Shown: positions 30,588 through 39,956 of the stretch, in pieces
How the letters are laid out: each line of letters opens with the position of its first letter
Position numbering within the stretch: the stretch's first letter is position 1
From: Bradyrhizobium sp. AUGA SZCCT0283
GTDB lineage: Bacteria > Pseudomonadota > Alphaproteobacteria > Rhizobiales > Xanthobacteraceae
Length of the DNA: 64,000 bases
Assembly: GCF_018130385.1 (NCBI RefSeq)
Contig: NZ_JAFCLU010000001.1
Coordinates: 310,001 to 374,000, forward strand
Direction: 5' to 3'
Made by a program: the position numbers and the translations under genes
Notes under the pieces: generated by a model
The model's database searches: none
What the model saw: the letters and a program-made list of their open reading frames with translations, nothing else
What the model was told of the DNA's origin: nothing

Positions 30588-31485
30588 GACGCTGGCAGCT
30601 TCTTGGTCGGCGTCCCGCACCAGTCGGCACGGCAACGGTCGAGATCGTTCAGATTCTGCCGCATCTGCTCCAGCGAAAATCCCAGCGCGAAGAACCGCTC
30701 CGCGACATCGACGGGCACGCCGCGGATCAAGCCCTCGCTCGCAGCGAGGCGACTTCGGCGGCATAGGCCTGCAGCGCCGCATCGACAGGCTGAATGTCCA
30801 CAGCGCCGCGGCTCGGCTTCCAGACCGGTCGCATGGAGGCTGGCCATCGCCGTGCCGATACCATCCTGGATTCGATGCAGGGGTCGAGCCCGCGCGTCAG
30901 GCCCGCAAGCAGTTCGGCGAATGCGGCAGCCAGCAGTTCCAAAAGCTGCGCCGCGTTGATGCGGATCTGGCTGACCGCCCGCGATGGCAGCACCAGGAAT
31001 GAGACCACAAGCCCGGTGAGCGCGCCGACGGTGACCTCGAACAGCCGATCGATCGTGGAATCCAGTGGATTGGCGTGGTTCATTGCCGGAACCAGCAACA
31101 CGATCACGGCCGTCACCGTGGCGGCGCTCAGGCTGGGATTGATGGCGCCGATGAACGCCATCGACGCGACCGCCAGCACCAATAGCGCCAGCAATCCGCC
31201 TTCCCCGGAATGCGGGATCAACATCGCGATGGCGCCACCATAGACCGCGCCCCCGACCGTGCCGAGCATGTAATCGCGGGTCGCCTTCAGTGACCGGCCG
31301 ACGCTCATCTGGGTGACGATCAGCGAGGTCAGCACCGCCCATAGCGGCAGCATCAGGTGCAGCGCTCTGGCGATCGCATAGGCTGCGACCGCGGCGACGG
31401 CGAGCCTGACCGCCAGCGCCAGTTGCGTCTTCCGGCCCCTGAGCGATCCAAGCATGCGTTTTGCGAAGGTCATCATGCGCCGCAT
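30572..31485 (-). pseudogene. Decayed FUSC-family (aromatic acid exporter-like) membrane protein gene
   Basis: The N-terminal 200 codons are intact: MRRMMTFAKRMLGSLRGRK then about six membrane helices including LMLPLWAVLTSLIVTQMSVG, ending FLVLPSRAVSQIRINAAQLLELL. From about 30872 the homologous sequence moves to another frame (DGIGTAMASLHATGLEAE), returns to the first frame (DAALQAYAAEVASLR) with apparently much of the cytoplasmic region missing, then near 30741 moves again (EGLIRGVPVDVAERFFALG). At least two frameshifts plus an internal deletion make a working full-length protein unlikely. Confidence 0.75.
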
Positions 31486-31609
31486 TCCGGAATCTGCATG
31501 CCGTGCCTGTGCTAGACGACGCCAGGCATGGCTGATGCCCGCGACGGGGAGGCGGCTTGAAAGGTCAAGTCCGCCCGCCTACCCTGCGCGGCAAATACGA
31601 GGAAACACG

Positions 31610-32980
31610 ATGGCCAACGAAACCGCAACGCTCGCAGCCTACGTCGCCGACCTGAAATTTGCGGACATCCCGCCGGAGGTGCTGGAGCGCGCCAAGGTGC
31701 TGACGCTCGATTTCCTCGGCAGCACGATCCGCGCGCGGCGCGATGCGGAATCCACCCCCTCGCTACTCAAGATGCTGGAAGCCCTGGCGCTCGACGGCAA
31801 GGGCGAGTCCACCGTGTTCGGCGACAGCAAAACCTGGACGCCCGCGGTCGCCGCACTCCTTAACGGCGCGCTCGGCCATTCCCTTGATTTCGACGACACG
31901 CATGCGGACTCCTCGCTGCACCCAAGCGCGCCCGTGGTGCCGGCGGCGTTCGCGGTCGGCGAAATGGTTGGCGCCTCCGGTCGCGACGTGCTGACTGCGA
32001 TTGTTGCCGGCTACGAAGTGTGCTGCCGGCTCGGCAACGCGCTCGATCCGACCTCGCATTATGCGCGCGGCTTCCACCCGACCGCGACGGCGGGGACCTA
32101 TGGCGCGGCGGCGGCGGCGGGAAAACTGTTTGGCCTGTCGAAGGACCAGATGATATCCGCTTTCGGCGTGTCCGGCAGCCAGGCCGCGGGCTCGCTTCAG
32201 TTTCTCGTCAACGGAGCCTGGAACAAGCGCTACCAGGTCGGGGCGGCCGCGATGAACGGCGTCATCGCGGCAACGCTGGCGCGCAGCGATTTTGTCGGAT
32301 CGAGCGAATCGGTCGAGGGCAAGCATGGCCTCCTGGTCGGCTACAGCGACGACGCCCACCCCGACAAGGCGACCGCCGGCCTCGGCAAGACCTATGAAAC
32401 GCTCAAGATCGGCGTGAAGCCGTATCCGAGCTGCCGCTATACCCATGCGGCGCTGGATGCGCTGATCGCGATGCGCCGCGAGCACAATCTGACACCCGAC
32501 CAGATCAAGCGCGTCGAGATCGGCCTGCACCGCAACGGCATCACGTTGACGGGCGACGCCGCCACCAAGCGGCATCCGACCTCGATCGTCGGCGGACAGT
32601 TTTCGATGTTCTTCACCGGCGCGCTGGCGCTCGACCAGGGCAGCTTCGGCTGGGACGATTACGACCGGCTCGGCGACGCCGCGGTGAATGCGCTCGCCGA
32701 CAAGTTCGACGTAGTCCAGGATGATCGCCTCGAGATCGGTCGCACCCACCCCTTTGGCGCGCGTGTCTCGATCACCACCGATGACGCCGTGCATGAGCGG
32801 CTCTATGCCGATCCCTCCGGCGAGCCGAATTCGTTCCCGGACGCACAGGCGATGCAGCAGAAATTCCTCACGCTCGCCCGCCCCGTGCTGAACGGCCGCG
32901 CCGACCAGCTCGCCGACGCGATCCTTTCCCTTGAGAGATTCGATCGCGTCGAGAAGGCCACGCAGTTGGGAAGGCAGTAG
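31610..32980 (+). CDS. MmgE/PrpD family protein
   Basis: A 456-residue protein covering the whole family: ETATLAAYVADLKFADIPPEVLERAK at the start, HSLDFDDTHADSSLHPSAPVVPAAFA, and the small C-terminal domain with KPYPSCRYTHAALDAL. Members include 2-methylcitrate dehydratase (PrpD), itaconate-pathway cis-aconitate decarboxylase and many uncharacterised dehydratases. No prpB or prpC lies near, so a methylcitrate role is not supported. GAGGAAACACG precedes the ATG. Confidence 0.92.
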   Translation: MANETATLAAYVADLKFADIPPEVLERAKVLTLDFLGSTIRARRDAESTPSLLKMLEALALDGKGESTVFGDSKTWTPAVAALLNGALGHSLDFDDTHADSSLHPSAPVVPAAFAVGEMVGASGRDVLTAIVAGYEVCCRLGNALDPTSHYARGFHPTATAGTYGAAAAAGKLFGLSKDQMISAFGVSGSQAAGSLQFLVNGAWNKRYQVGAAAMNGVIAATLARSDFVGSSESVEGKHGLLVGYSDDAHPDKATAGLGKTYETLKIGVKPYPSCRYTHAALDALIAMRREHNLTPDQIKRVEIGLHRNGITLTGDAATKRHPTSIVGGQFSMFFTGALALDQGSFGWDDYDRLGDAAVNALADKFDVVQDDRLEIGRTHPFGARVSITTDDAVHERLYADPSGEPNSFPDAQAMQQKFLTLARPVLNGRADQLADAILSLERFDRVEKATQLGRQ

Positions 32981-33008
32981 ACTGAGCTAGCGCCGCATCG
33001 GCCGTATT

Positions 33009-33163
33009 CCCCTCTCCCCTTGTGGGAGACGGTGAATCAATCGTGCAAAGCACGATTGAGACGGGTGAGGGGTTCTCTCCGCGAGTGAAGCTCTCGCATT
33101 GGTATTCGCGGCTAGAACCCCTCATCCGGCGCTTCGCGCCACCTTCTCCCACAAGGGGTGAAG
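33009..33163. repeat. Dispersed palindromic repeat, family 5, copy 1
   Basis: CCCCTCTCCCCTTGTGGGAG at the left is roughly inverted as CTTCTCCCACAAGGGGTG at the right; inner GGGTGAGGGGTTCTC and GAACCCCTCATCC also pair. A related element lies at 47719-47841 and a fragment near 12862-12892. Confidence 0.8.
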
Positions 33164-33182
33164 GAAGATTTGCGCAGAACAA

Positions 33183-34613
33183 TCAATTCGCTCCTGCCAG
33201 CTTCCCCTTGTTGCCGGTCACTGCCACGACGTCGCGCACGAGATCGAACACGCCATCGGCTTCCGGCGGCCAGTTCGGCGAGCGGCCGAGCCGCACGATG
33301 ACCAGCCGCTCGGACGGCACGATGATCACATATTGCCCGATCGTGCCTTTGGCGAAAAACGAATCGCGCGGCCAGCCGCGTTCGGTGCGGTAGCTGGCAC
33401 CAAAGCTGTCGCCGAGATTGGTCCAGAAGCCCGCGCTTTGGCCGACCCAGGCGTTCGGCGTCGGCGAAGCCGAATACTTCACCCACCCCTCCGGCAGGAT
33501 GCGTTTGCCGCCGACCATGCCGTCATTGAGATAGAGCTGGCCGAAGCGCGCCCAGTCGCGCGCGCTTGCCAGCATCTGGCTCGATCCCTCCGCATTGCCC
33601 GACGCGTCGAACTCGATCGTCACGTCGCGCATGCCGAGCGGATCGAATAATTCCTGCCGCGCGAAGCGCATCATTTTGGACGCGCTGCCGCCTGAAGCCT
33701 GACGGATCACGTGACTGAGGATGACGGTGTTGCCGTCGTGATAATTCCACGAGGTGCCCGGCGCTGACTGCAGCGGTATGCTTTCCGCATAGGCCGCCAT
33801 ATCCGATTCCATGAATTTCATGCGGTTGACCGGCTCGAGCGCGGACGCCAGCGACGCCTGCAGCGAACTGCCGAGCGCGAGGCCTGCGGTGTGGCGCAGC
33901 AGATGATCGAGCGTGATGGCGCGCCTTGCATCGTCCGGACCTTGCCACGCTGCAATCGGCACCGGCTCGTGCAGCTTCAGCGCGCCCTTGCGCACGAGGA
34001 TGCCGGCAAGCGCAGAGATCACCGATTTGGTGGCGGAGAATCCGAGCAGCGGCGTGTCGATGTCGATGCCGTCGGCATAGCGCTCGGCAACGACGCGCCC
34101 CTCCTTCAGGACCACGATCGCCCGCGTGTTGCGCAGCGTCGATTTGTCCGGCTCGGCAAACGCGCGGTCGAGCGCCGCAGCCAGTTGCGGCGTTTGCGGC
34201 GCGACCATCGATGGACCGGCGATGTCAGGCAGCAGCGCCGCCTTCGCATCGGCCGCCGGCACCGAGATGTCGGCGACCGTCCCGCCGTGATCGAGATAGC
34301 AGCCAAGGCCTTCGCCGCGGTAAACGGCGTGGCTTCGGCCCAGGCCGAACAGCGTCACCGTGACGTCCTTGCGCACGCGATCGACGCGGTAGTCGAGCGC
34401 CCAGGAAATCAGCCCGGTGCCGGGCATGGCTGACATGGTCTCGGCGAAGACGCGCGCGGGGTCGAGGCCGGAGACGAAGGTCTCGGTGCAGACCACGTTG
34501 GCGACGAAGCCGGTCGCGACCTTCGGCACGTCACGGGCGCGGGCGGCTGGGAGCGCGAGCGCGCTGAGAGCGGTGGTGCTGGCGAGGATGAGGATGAGAT
34601 TTCGTCGTTTCAT
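33183..34613 (-). CDS. Exported serine hydrolase of the beta-lactamase (class C/DD-peptidase) fold
   Basis: A 476-residue protein with a signal peptide MKRRNLILILASTTALSALA. The SxxK catalytic motif is GFSATKS, the second motif is WNYHDGN, and the late motif is around FFAKGTIGQYVII. Enzymes of this group cleave esters, beta-lactams or D-amino-acid peptides. Residues about 30-150 form an extra N-terminal domain not needed for the core fold. The start at 34613 follows CCGGAGGCCCC; a longer frame has no signal. Confidence 0.88.
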   Translation of the reverse strand: MKRRNLILILASTTALSALALPAARARDVPKVATGFVANVVCTETFVSGLDPARVFAETMSAMPGTGLISWALDYRVDRVRKDVTVTLFGLGRSHAVYRGEGLGCYLDHGGTVADISVPAADAKAALLPDIAGPSMVAPQTPQLAAALDRAFAEPDKSTLRNTRAIVVLKEGRVVAERYADGIDIDTPLLGFSATKSVISALAGILVRKGALKLHEPVPIAAWQGPDDARRAITLDHLLRHTAGLALGSSLQASLASALEPVNRMKFMESDMAAYAESIPLQSAPGTSWNYHDGNTVILSHVIRQASGGSASKMMRFARQELFDPLGMRDVTIEFDASGNAEGSSQMLASARDWARFGQLYLNDGMVGGKRILPEGWVKYSASPTPNAWVGQSAGFWTNLGDSFGASYRTERGWPRDSFFAKGTIGQYVIIVPSERLVIVRLGRSPNWPPEADGVFDLVRDVVAVTGNKGKLAGAN

Positions 34614-34760
34614 GGGGCCTCCGGCATGACGCAAAAGCGCGTGCCGGACATGATGGCGTGAGCATTCATCGCGGCTCGCCGGATTTGGAAATCGCCTTGG
34701 CCGAACCTGGAAGCACCTCGCCGATTCCAAAATAATACAGTAATTGCAATGGTATAAAGA

Positions 34761-35819
34761 TCAGGCCGCGGTCACCTTGAGCCGGCGATATTCGGTCGGC
34801 GTGACGCCGGTGGTGGCCTTGAAGGCACGGTTGAAGGGCCCAAGCGACTGGAAGCCGGCGTCCATCGCAATCGTAATGACGGGGACTTCGGCCTGGCTGG
34901 GATCGGCAAGGGCCGCCTTGGCTTCCGCGATCCGGTGCTCGTTGAGGAAGACGTTGAAATTGCGGTAGCCGAGCCGCTGGTTGATCAGCCGCCGCAGCCG
35001 GTATTCGGGGATGGCGAGCTTGGTCGCCAGCGTTCCGATGGTGACGTTGTCGTGACGGTAGATGCGTTCGTCGGCCATCAGCCGCATCAGCGCATCGATG
35101 AGTTTCTGGTCGGCGCTGGATTCGACAATCGCGACATCGCTGGCATCGGCCTGAATTTCAGGCGCGGCCGGGAACAGATCGGCGCCATCGACGCGCATCA
35201 TCGCATAGCAGATCGCGGCCACCACACCGGCCAGAACGGCCAAATTCACCGTGTTGGCGATTTCAGCGCTGCCGCTGCCGGACATCGCGATCTGCAGAAC
35301 CGCATTCAGCCCGCCATAGAGTGCCGCAGCGCTAACGATAAAGACGCGGACGCTGCGACGGCGTTCGACCAGATCGGACGACCAGGAGGCGACGGTCTGC
35401 GTAACGGCCAACGCGATGAAACCGAGCGCAATCAGATTGATCGCGATGATGGACAGCCGCGCACCGGATGCCGGCGCAAGCCACATGCAATTGACGAAAC
35501 TGAAGGCTGCGACTGCCGCCCACACCAGCGCGTGCCACCAGCGCAGCTTGAACGTTTCATCGAACAGCGCCCGCGTGAACAGCCAGAACACCACGACATT
35601 GCCCGTCGATAGCGCGATCAGAGGCGCATGCGCCGGCGACACCGGCGGCGGCGCACCGATCGAATAGCTCAGGGCATGCGCCGCCGACCCCAAGGCGAAG
35701 GCGGCTGCGAGCCGTCCGGAAAGCACCGTTCCGAAACCGCGAAACAGCGACGCCGCCAGCACCAGCAGCAGCGCCACGGTGGCGCCGCGCAAGGCGATGT
35801 CGATGGTGGAAAGCATCAT
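34761..35819 (-). CDS. Membrane-anchored AraC-family transcriptional regulator
   Basis: A 352-residue protein. The N-terminal 220 residues contain about seven hydrophobic helices (first ALRGATVALLLVLAASLF), and the C terminus is an AraC double helix-turn-helix, NVTIGTLATKLAIPEYRLRRL then ITIAMDAGFQSLGPFNRAFK, ending GVTPTEYRR. It probably senses a membrane signal and acts on nearby genes. Its divergent orientation from nothing obvious leaves the target open; the serine hydrolase just downstream on the same strand is the nearest candidate. Confidence 0.9.
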   Translation of the reverse strand: MMLSTIDIALRGATVALLLVLAASLFRGFGTVLSGRLAAAFALGSAAHALSYSIGAPPPVSPAHAPLIALSTGNVVVFWLFTRALFDETFKLRWWHALVWAAVAAFSFVNCMWLAPASGARLSIIAINLIALGFIALAVTQTVASWSSDLVERRRSVRVFIVSAAALYGGLNAVLQIAMSGSGSAEIANTVNLAVLAGVVAAICYAMMRVDGADLFPAAPEIQADASDVAIVESSADQKLIDALMRLMADERIYRHDNVTIGTLATKLAIPEYRLRRLINQRLGYRNFNVFLNEHRIAEAKAALADPSQAEVPVITIAMDAGFQSLGPFNRAFKATTGVTPTEYRRLKVTAA

Positions 35820-35896
35820 CCGATCGGGCCCGTTCGCGCGATCATCCGCGCGTCAATAATCTAATGCGAATTGTCGCCTGGTTCAAATTACGCCGA

Positions 35897-36463
35897 TTAA
35901 CCTTTCCAGCGATCGCGCGAAGTCACCCAGCGGTCGCTGGTCTTGCCGAACAAATCAACTTCGCCATCTCTCCTCGCCCCCAACCGCCGCGCGACGCCTT
36001 GCGACGGCGCGTTGGCGGGTTCGATGCAATGGATGATTTCGTCGATCTCGAAGGTCGCGAACACCCAGTTAATCGACGAACGCGCCGCTTCCACCGCGTA
36101 GCCCTTGCCGCGGTATGCGCGATCGATGCCCCAGCCGACCTCAAAGCCCGGCCACTGTGGCGGGCACCACGGCCCGACGCGGCCGACATAGCGGCGGCTG
36201 GATTTTTCCTCGACGGCGAACATGCCAAAACCATGCAGCGCCCAATGGCCTGAAATGATGGCCGCGTTACGCCATCCGCCGTTCTCGGTGGTGATCGCGA
36301 TACCGTCAGGCGTGATGTAGCGCGCGGTATCGGGATCGGACAGCATCGCCGTATTCGCGGCAATGTCGCCGCTGCGCCATGGCCGCAGGATCAGGCGCGC
36401 GGTCTCGATGACGGGACCATCGACCTTCAGAAGCTTCGCGCCGGGCTTAAGCGGAGGGATCAT
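35897..36463 (-). CDS. GNAT N-acetyltransferase (RimJ/RimL-like)
   Basis: A 188-residue acetyltransferase. ETARLILRPWRSGDIAA is the RimJ/RimL-type start, and the acetyl-CoA loop is DRAYRGKGYAVEAAR, followed by IHCIEPANAPSQGVARRLG. Members acetylate protein N termini or small amines; the substrate is not evident. It stands alone between the AraC gene and the divergent pirin gene. Confidence 0.9.
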   Translation of the reverse strand: MIPPLKPGAKLLKVDGPVIETARLILRPWRSGDIAANTAMLSDPDTARYITPDGIAITTENGGWRNAAIISGHWALHGFGMFAVEEKSSRRYVGRVGPWCPPQWPGFEVGWGIDRAYRGKGYAVEAARSSINWVFATFEIDEIIHCIEPANAPSQGVARRLGARRDGEVDLFGKTSDRWVTSRDRWKG

Positions 36464-36511
36464 CGGTTTCCTGCCTTTGCCTTATTATTCTCTATCCACG
36501 TGCTTACCGTC

Positions 36512-36572
36512 GTCATTGCCTGCGACAAACGCAAGCGTCTGTGCAAGGGAGCGCAAGCGACGAAGCAATGAC
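36512..36572. repeat. Dispersed palindromic repeat, family 1, shortened copy
   Basis: It has the left arm GTCATTGCCTGCGACAAACG and ends directly in GAAGCAATGAC, so the centre found in the other copies is missing. Confidence 0.8.
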
Positions 36573-36645
36573 ACGGAGAGGCCGTCGCCCATAGGTCTAT
36601 CCCGCAGTTGCTGTTATAGTCGCACAAAACATCAAGGAGTCCCCC

Positions 36646-37563
36646 ATGAGCTGGCAACCCTCCAACGATCCCGTGCTCGGCGATCCCAAGACCTGCGATG
36701 CGCTCGACCTCATCATCGTGCCGCGCACCCGCGATCTCGGCGATGGCTTCGTGGTGCGGCGCGCGCTGCCGCATGGCAAGCGACAGATGGTCGGCCCCTT
36801 CATCTTCTTCGATCATTTCGGCCCCGTGCAATTCATCGCCGGCAAGGGCATCGACGTGCGCCCGCATCCGCATATCGGGCTTGCCACCGTCACCTATCTG
36901 TTCGACGGCTCGATCATGCACCGCGACAGCGAGGGCAACATCCAGGAGATCCAGCCCGGCGCCATGAACCTGATGACGGCCGGGCGCGGCATCGCACATT
37001 CCGAACGCACGCCCGACGTGCAGCGCCGCGACGGGCAGAAGATGCTGGGGTTGCAAAGCTGGATCGCGCTGCCGGCCGGATCGGAAGAGATCGCGCCGTC
37101 GTTCCAGCACTACGCGGCTGAACAGCTGCCGACCGTCAAGGACAATGGCTTTACCGCGCGCATCATCGCAGGCCACGGCTTTGGAGTGAAATCGCCGGTC
37201 AGCATGGTGTCGCCGTGGTTCTATAGCGAAGTGACGGCACAGGGCGGGACCAGCGTGCCGCTCGATCCTGACCATGAGGAGCGCGCGATCTATCTGGTCG
37301 ATGGCGAGGTCGAGATTGCTGGCGAGCGCTATGAGGGGCCGCGCCTCCTGATCTTCCGGCCCGGCGACCGCATTACCGTGAAGGCCGTGAAGCCGACCCG
37401 GATGATGTTTCTGGGCGGCGATGCACTGGAGGGGCCGCGCCATATCTGGTGGAATTTCGTCTCCTCCAGCAAGGAGCGGATCGAGCAGGCCAAACAGGAC
37501 TGGAAAACCGGCCGTTTTGCCGCCGTTCCCCAGGAACACGAGTTCATTCCACTGCCGGAGTAG
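36646..37563 (+). CDS. Pirin family protein
   Basis: A 305-residue bicupin. The metal-binding N-terminal cupin is seen in FIFFDHFGPVQF, RPHPHIGLATVTYLF, and GRGIAHSER, giving the His/His/His and later Glu set of pirins. Bacterial pirins include quercetin dioxygenases and redox-linked regulators of central metabolism. CAAGGAGTCCCCC precedes the ATG. The gene is followed by purC on the same strand, 70 bp away. Confidence 0.93.
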   Translation: MSWQPSNDPVLGDPKTCDALDLIIVPRTRDLGDGFVVRRALPHGKRQMVGPFIFFDHFGPVQFIAGKGIDVRPHPHIGLATVTYLFDGSIMHRDSEGNIQEIQPGAMNLMTAGRGIAHSERTPDVQRRDGQKMLGLQSWIALPAGSEEIAPSFQHYAAEQLPTVKDNGFTARIIAGHGFGVKSPVSMVSPWFYSEVTAQGGTSVPLDPDHEERAIYLVDGEVEIAGERYEGPRLLIFRPGDRITVKAVKPTRMMFLGGDALEGPRHIWWNFVSSSKERIEQAKQDWKTGRFAAVPQEHEFIPLPE

Positions 37564-37632
37564 GCTATTGCTCCGTTTTCTCATTTCCGCGCTGACGCCC
37601 GCGCCAGCACGCCTGCTCGAAAGCCCAACCGA

Positions 37633-38550
37633 ATGAACGCGATGCTCGCCAGCGATTTGCCCCTGCCCCGGATCGGCCGCGGCAAGGTGCGCGATATCTA
37701 TGCCGTCGGCGACGACCGCGTGCTGCTGCTCACCACCGATCGCATCAGCGCGTTCGATGTCGTGATGGCCGAGACCATTCCGATGAAGGGCGCGGTGCTG
37801 ACGCAGATCAGCGCGTGGTGGTTCCGCCAGCTCGAAGGCGTGGTGCCGCATCACATGATCAGCGCCGATGCGGACGAGATCATCCGTGAAGTGCCCGCGC
37901 TGAAGGAGCACCGCGCCGATATTCTCGGGCGCGCGATGCTGTGCCGGCGTACCACCGTCTTCCCGGTGGAATGCGTGATCCGCGGCTATATCTCGGGCTC
38001 AGCCTGGAAAGAGTATGCGGCATCCGGCACGCTCGCAGGCGAGCAGCTCAAGCCTGGCCTGGCGGAAAGCGAAAAGCTCGACGCGCCGATCTTCAGCCCG
38101 GCCACCAAGGCCGAGACCGGCCACGACGAAAACATCACGATCGCGCGGATGCGCGAGATTTTGGGCAACGACGTCGCCGAAAAACTCGAGAGCATGGCGC
38201 GCACGGTCTATAATTTTGGCGAACGGATTGCCCGTCACCAGGGCATCATCATCGCCGACACCAAGTTCGAGTTCGGCCGCGCGGCGGACGGCCGCATCAT
38301 CCTGATCGACGAGGTGATGACGCCGGACAGTTCGCGGTTCTGGGCCGCCGACGTCTACAAGCCGGGCCGGCCGCAGCCCTCCTTCGACAAGCAGCCGCTG
38401 CGCGACTATCTCGACGCCGAGCGCCGCGCCGGCCGCTGGAACGGCGACGCCCCGCCCCCGCCGCTGCCGGACAGCGTGGTGGACGCGACGAGCAAGCGTT
38501 ATCTCGAAGCGTATCGGCGGGTGACGGGGACGGAACTCAAAATTCCCTAA
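37633..38550 (+). CDS. purC: Phosphoribosylaminoimidazole-succinocarboxamide synthase (SAICAR synthetase)
   Basis: A 305-residue enzyme that joins CAIR and aspartate in purine synthesis. It has [28 protein letters not shown] at the start, the [15 protein letters not shown] motif, and [14 protein letters not shown]. The length matches the longer, yeast-like PurC form rather than the ~237-residue form. The other pur genes are not in the window. Alphaproteobacteria often have two purC genes; this may be the second. Confidence 0.95.
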   Translation: MNAMLASDLPLPRIGRGKVRDIYAVGDDRVLLLTTDRISAFDVVMAETIPMKGAVLTQISAWWFRQLEGVVPHHMISADADEIIREVPALKEHRADILGRAMLCRRTTVFPVECVIRGYISGSAWKEYAASGTLAGEQLKPGLAESEKLDAPIFSPATKAETGHDENITIARMREILGNDVAEKLESMARTVYNFGERIARHQGIIIADTKFEFGRAADGRIILIDEVMTPDSSRFWAADVYKPGRPQPSFDKQPLRDYLDAERRAGRWNGDAPPPPLPDSVVDATSKRYLEAYRRVTGTELKIP

Positions 38551-38602
38551 ACACCAATCGATCCGAGCGAATGAAATCATCATCCCGTGATTGAGGATGA
38601 AT

Positions 38603-39040
38603 ATGACCGGAGCAGACGATCAGCCCGTCGTAATGCGGCAGACAATTGGCCAAGTAGCTCTCGTGGTGCGCGATTACGACGAGGCAATTCATTTCTATGT
38701 CGATATACTCGGATTTGCCCTGATCGAAGACACGGCGATTCCAGCGCAAGGCAAACGCTGGGTCGTCGTGGCCCCGCGAGGTTCGACCGGGTCATGTCTG
38801 CTGTTTGCGCGGGCCGTAGATGACGTGCAGGCGTCTCGTATTGGAAATCAGACCGGAGGCCGCGTATTTCTGTTCCTCCAAACCGACGATTTCTGGCGTG
38901 ACTTTCACGCCTACAAATCCAAGGGCGTCATCTTTGTCCGGGAGCCAAAGGTAGAAAGCTACGGCACGGTTGCCGTCTTTAGGGATCTCTATGGCAACCT
39001 CTGGGATCTACTTCAACCTAACGCGGGAGCGCAGACATGA
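38603..39040 (+). CDS. VOC family protein
   Basis: A 145-residue glyoxalase-fold protein: QTIGQVALVVRDYDEAIHFYVDILGF is the first half and VAVFRDLYGNLWDLLQP the last strand, where the usual metal-ligand Glu is Asp. The start at 38603 is chosen because GAGG lies six bases upstream. It overlaps the enoyl-CoA hydratase gene by 4 nt, so the two are likely made together. The substrate is unknown. Confidence 0.88.
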   Translation: MTGADDQPVVMRQTIGQVALVVRDYDEAIHFYVDILGFALIEDTAIPAQGKRWVVVAPRGSTGSCLLFARAVDDVQASRIGNQTGGRVFLFLQTDDFWRDFHAYKSKGVIFVREPKVESYGTVAVFRDLYGNLWDLLQPNAGAQT

Positions 39041-39843
39041 CCGAGACCGACAGCGTGCTGGTCGAACGCGATGGTCCCATCACCATCGTTTCCATCAACC
39101 GCCCGCATTGCCGCAATGCCGTTGATGGCGCGACCGCGCGGAAACTTTATGATGCGTTTCTCGCCTTCGACGCCGATGAAGCAGCGTCGGTCGCCGTGTT
39201 CACCGGCACCGGCGGTTATTTCTGCGCGGGCGCCGATCTCAAGGCGGTGGCGGCGGGCGACCCGAACAAAAAGCGTGAGCTCGGCGGACACGACACGATC
39301 GCACCGATGGGGCCGAGCCGGCTGCGGCTGTCAAAGCCCGTGATTGCTGCAGTGGAAGGTTTTGCGGTGGCCGGCGGGATGGAGCTCGCGCTGTGGGCGG
39401 ATATGCGCGTGGTCGCAGACGACGCCACCTTCGGCATTTTCTGCCGCCGTTTTGGCGTGCCCTTGATCGATCTCGGCACCATCCGCCTGCCGCGGCTGAT
39501 CGGCCATTCCCAGGCGATCGATCTGATCCTCACCGGCCGCCCGGTCGGCGCACAGGAGGCGCTGCGCATGGGGCTCGCCAATCGCGTCGTCGGCCGCGGC
39601 GAGGCGTGCGCGCATGCGATCGCGCTGGCGCGGGAGATCGCGCGCTTCCCGCAAAAGTGCCTGCGCGCCGACCGGCTGTCGGCGCTGCGGCAATGGGACC
39701 TCTCGGAGGAAGAGGCCATCGCCAACGAAATGCGCGGCGGGCTGGAAGTGATCGCCTCGGGCGAAACGCTGTCGGGAGCGACGCGCTTTGCTTCCGGCGT
39801 CGGCCGCCACGGCAAGTTCGGCAGCGACATGGGGACGGACTGA
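39037..39843 (+). CDS. Enoyl-CoA hydratase/isomerase family protein
   Basis: A 268-residue crotonase. The oxyanion-hole segments are GGYFCAGADLKAVAAG and VEGFAVAGGMELALWADM, with one acidic residue in GGMELAL. The second catalytic acid of true hydratases, usually in a PExxLG stretch, is not at its normal place (GVPLIDLGTIRLPRLIG), so an isomerase or other crotonase reaction is possible. The start overlaps the VOC gene stop. Confidence 0.88.
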   Translation: MTETDSVLVERDGPITIVSINRPHCRNAVDGATARKLYDAFLAFDADEAASVAVFTGTGGYFCAGADLKAVAAGDPNKKRELGGHDTIAPMGPSRLRLSKPVIAAVEGFAVAGGMELALWADMRVVADDATFGIFCRRFGVPLIDLGTIRLPRLIGHSQAIDLILTGRPVGAQEALRMGLANRVVGRGEACAHAIALAREIARFPQKCLRADRLSALRQWDLSEEEAIANEMRGGLEVIASGETLSGATRFASGVGRHGKFGSDMGTD

Positions 39844-39956
39844 CGGCGGGCGGCCCTGCTGCCTGTTGAGAGCCCCGTTGTCATAAAATTGTTGTTGTCG
39901 TCCCACGCCGGCCTCGTCTACGACTAACGTGCGGAATTTTGGGGCTATTTTTTTGC

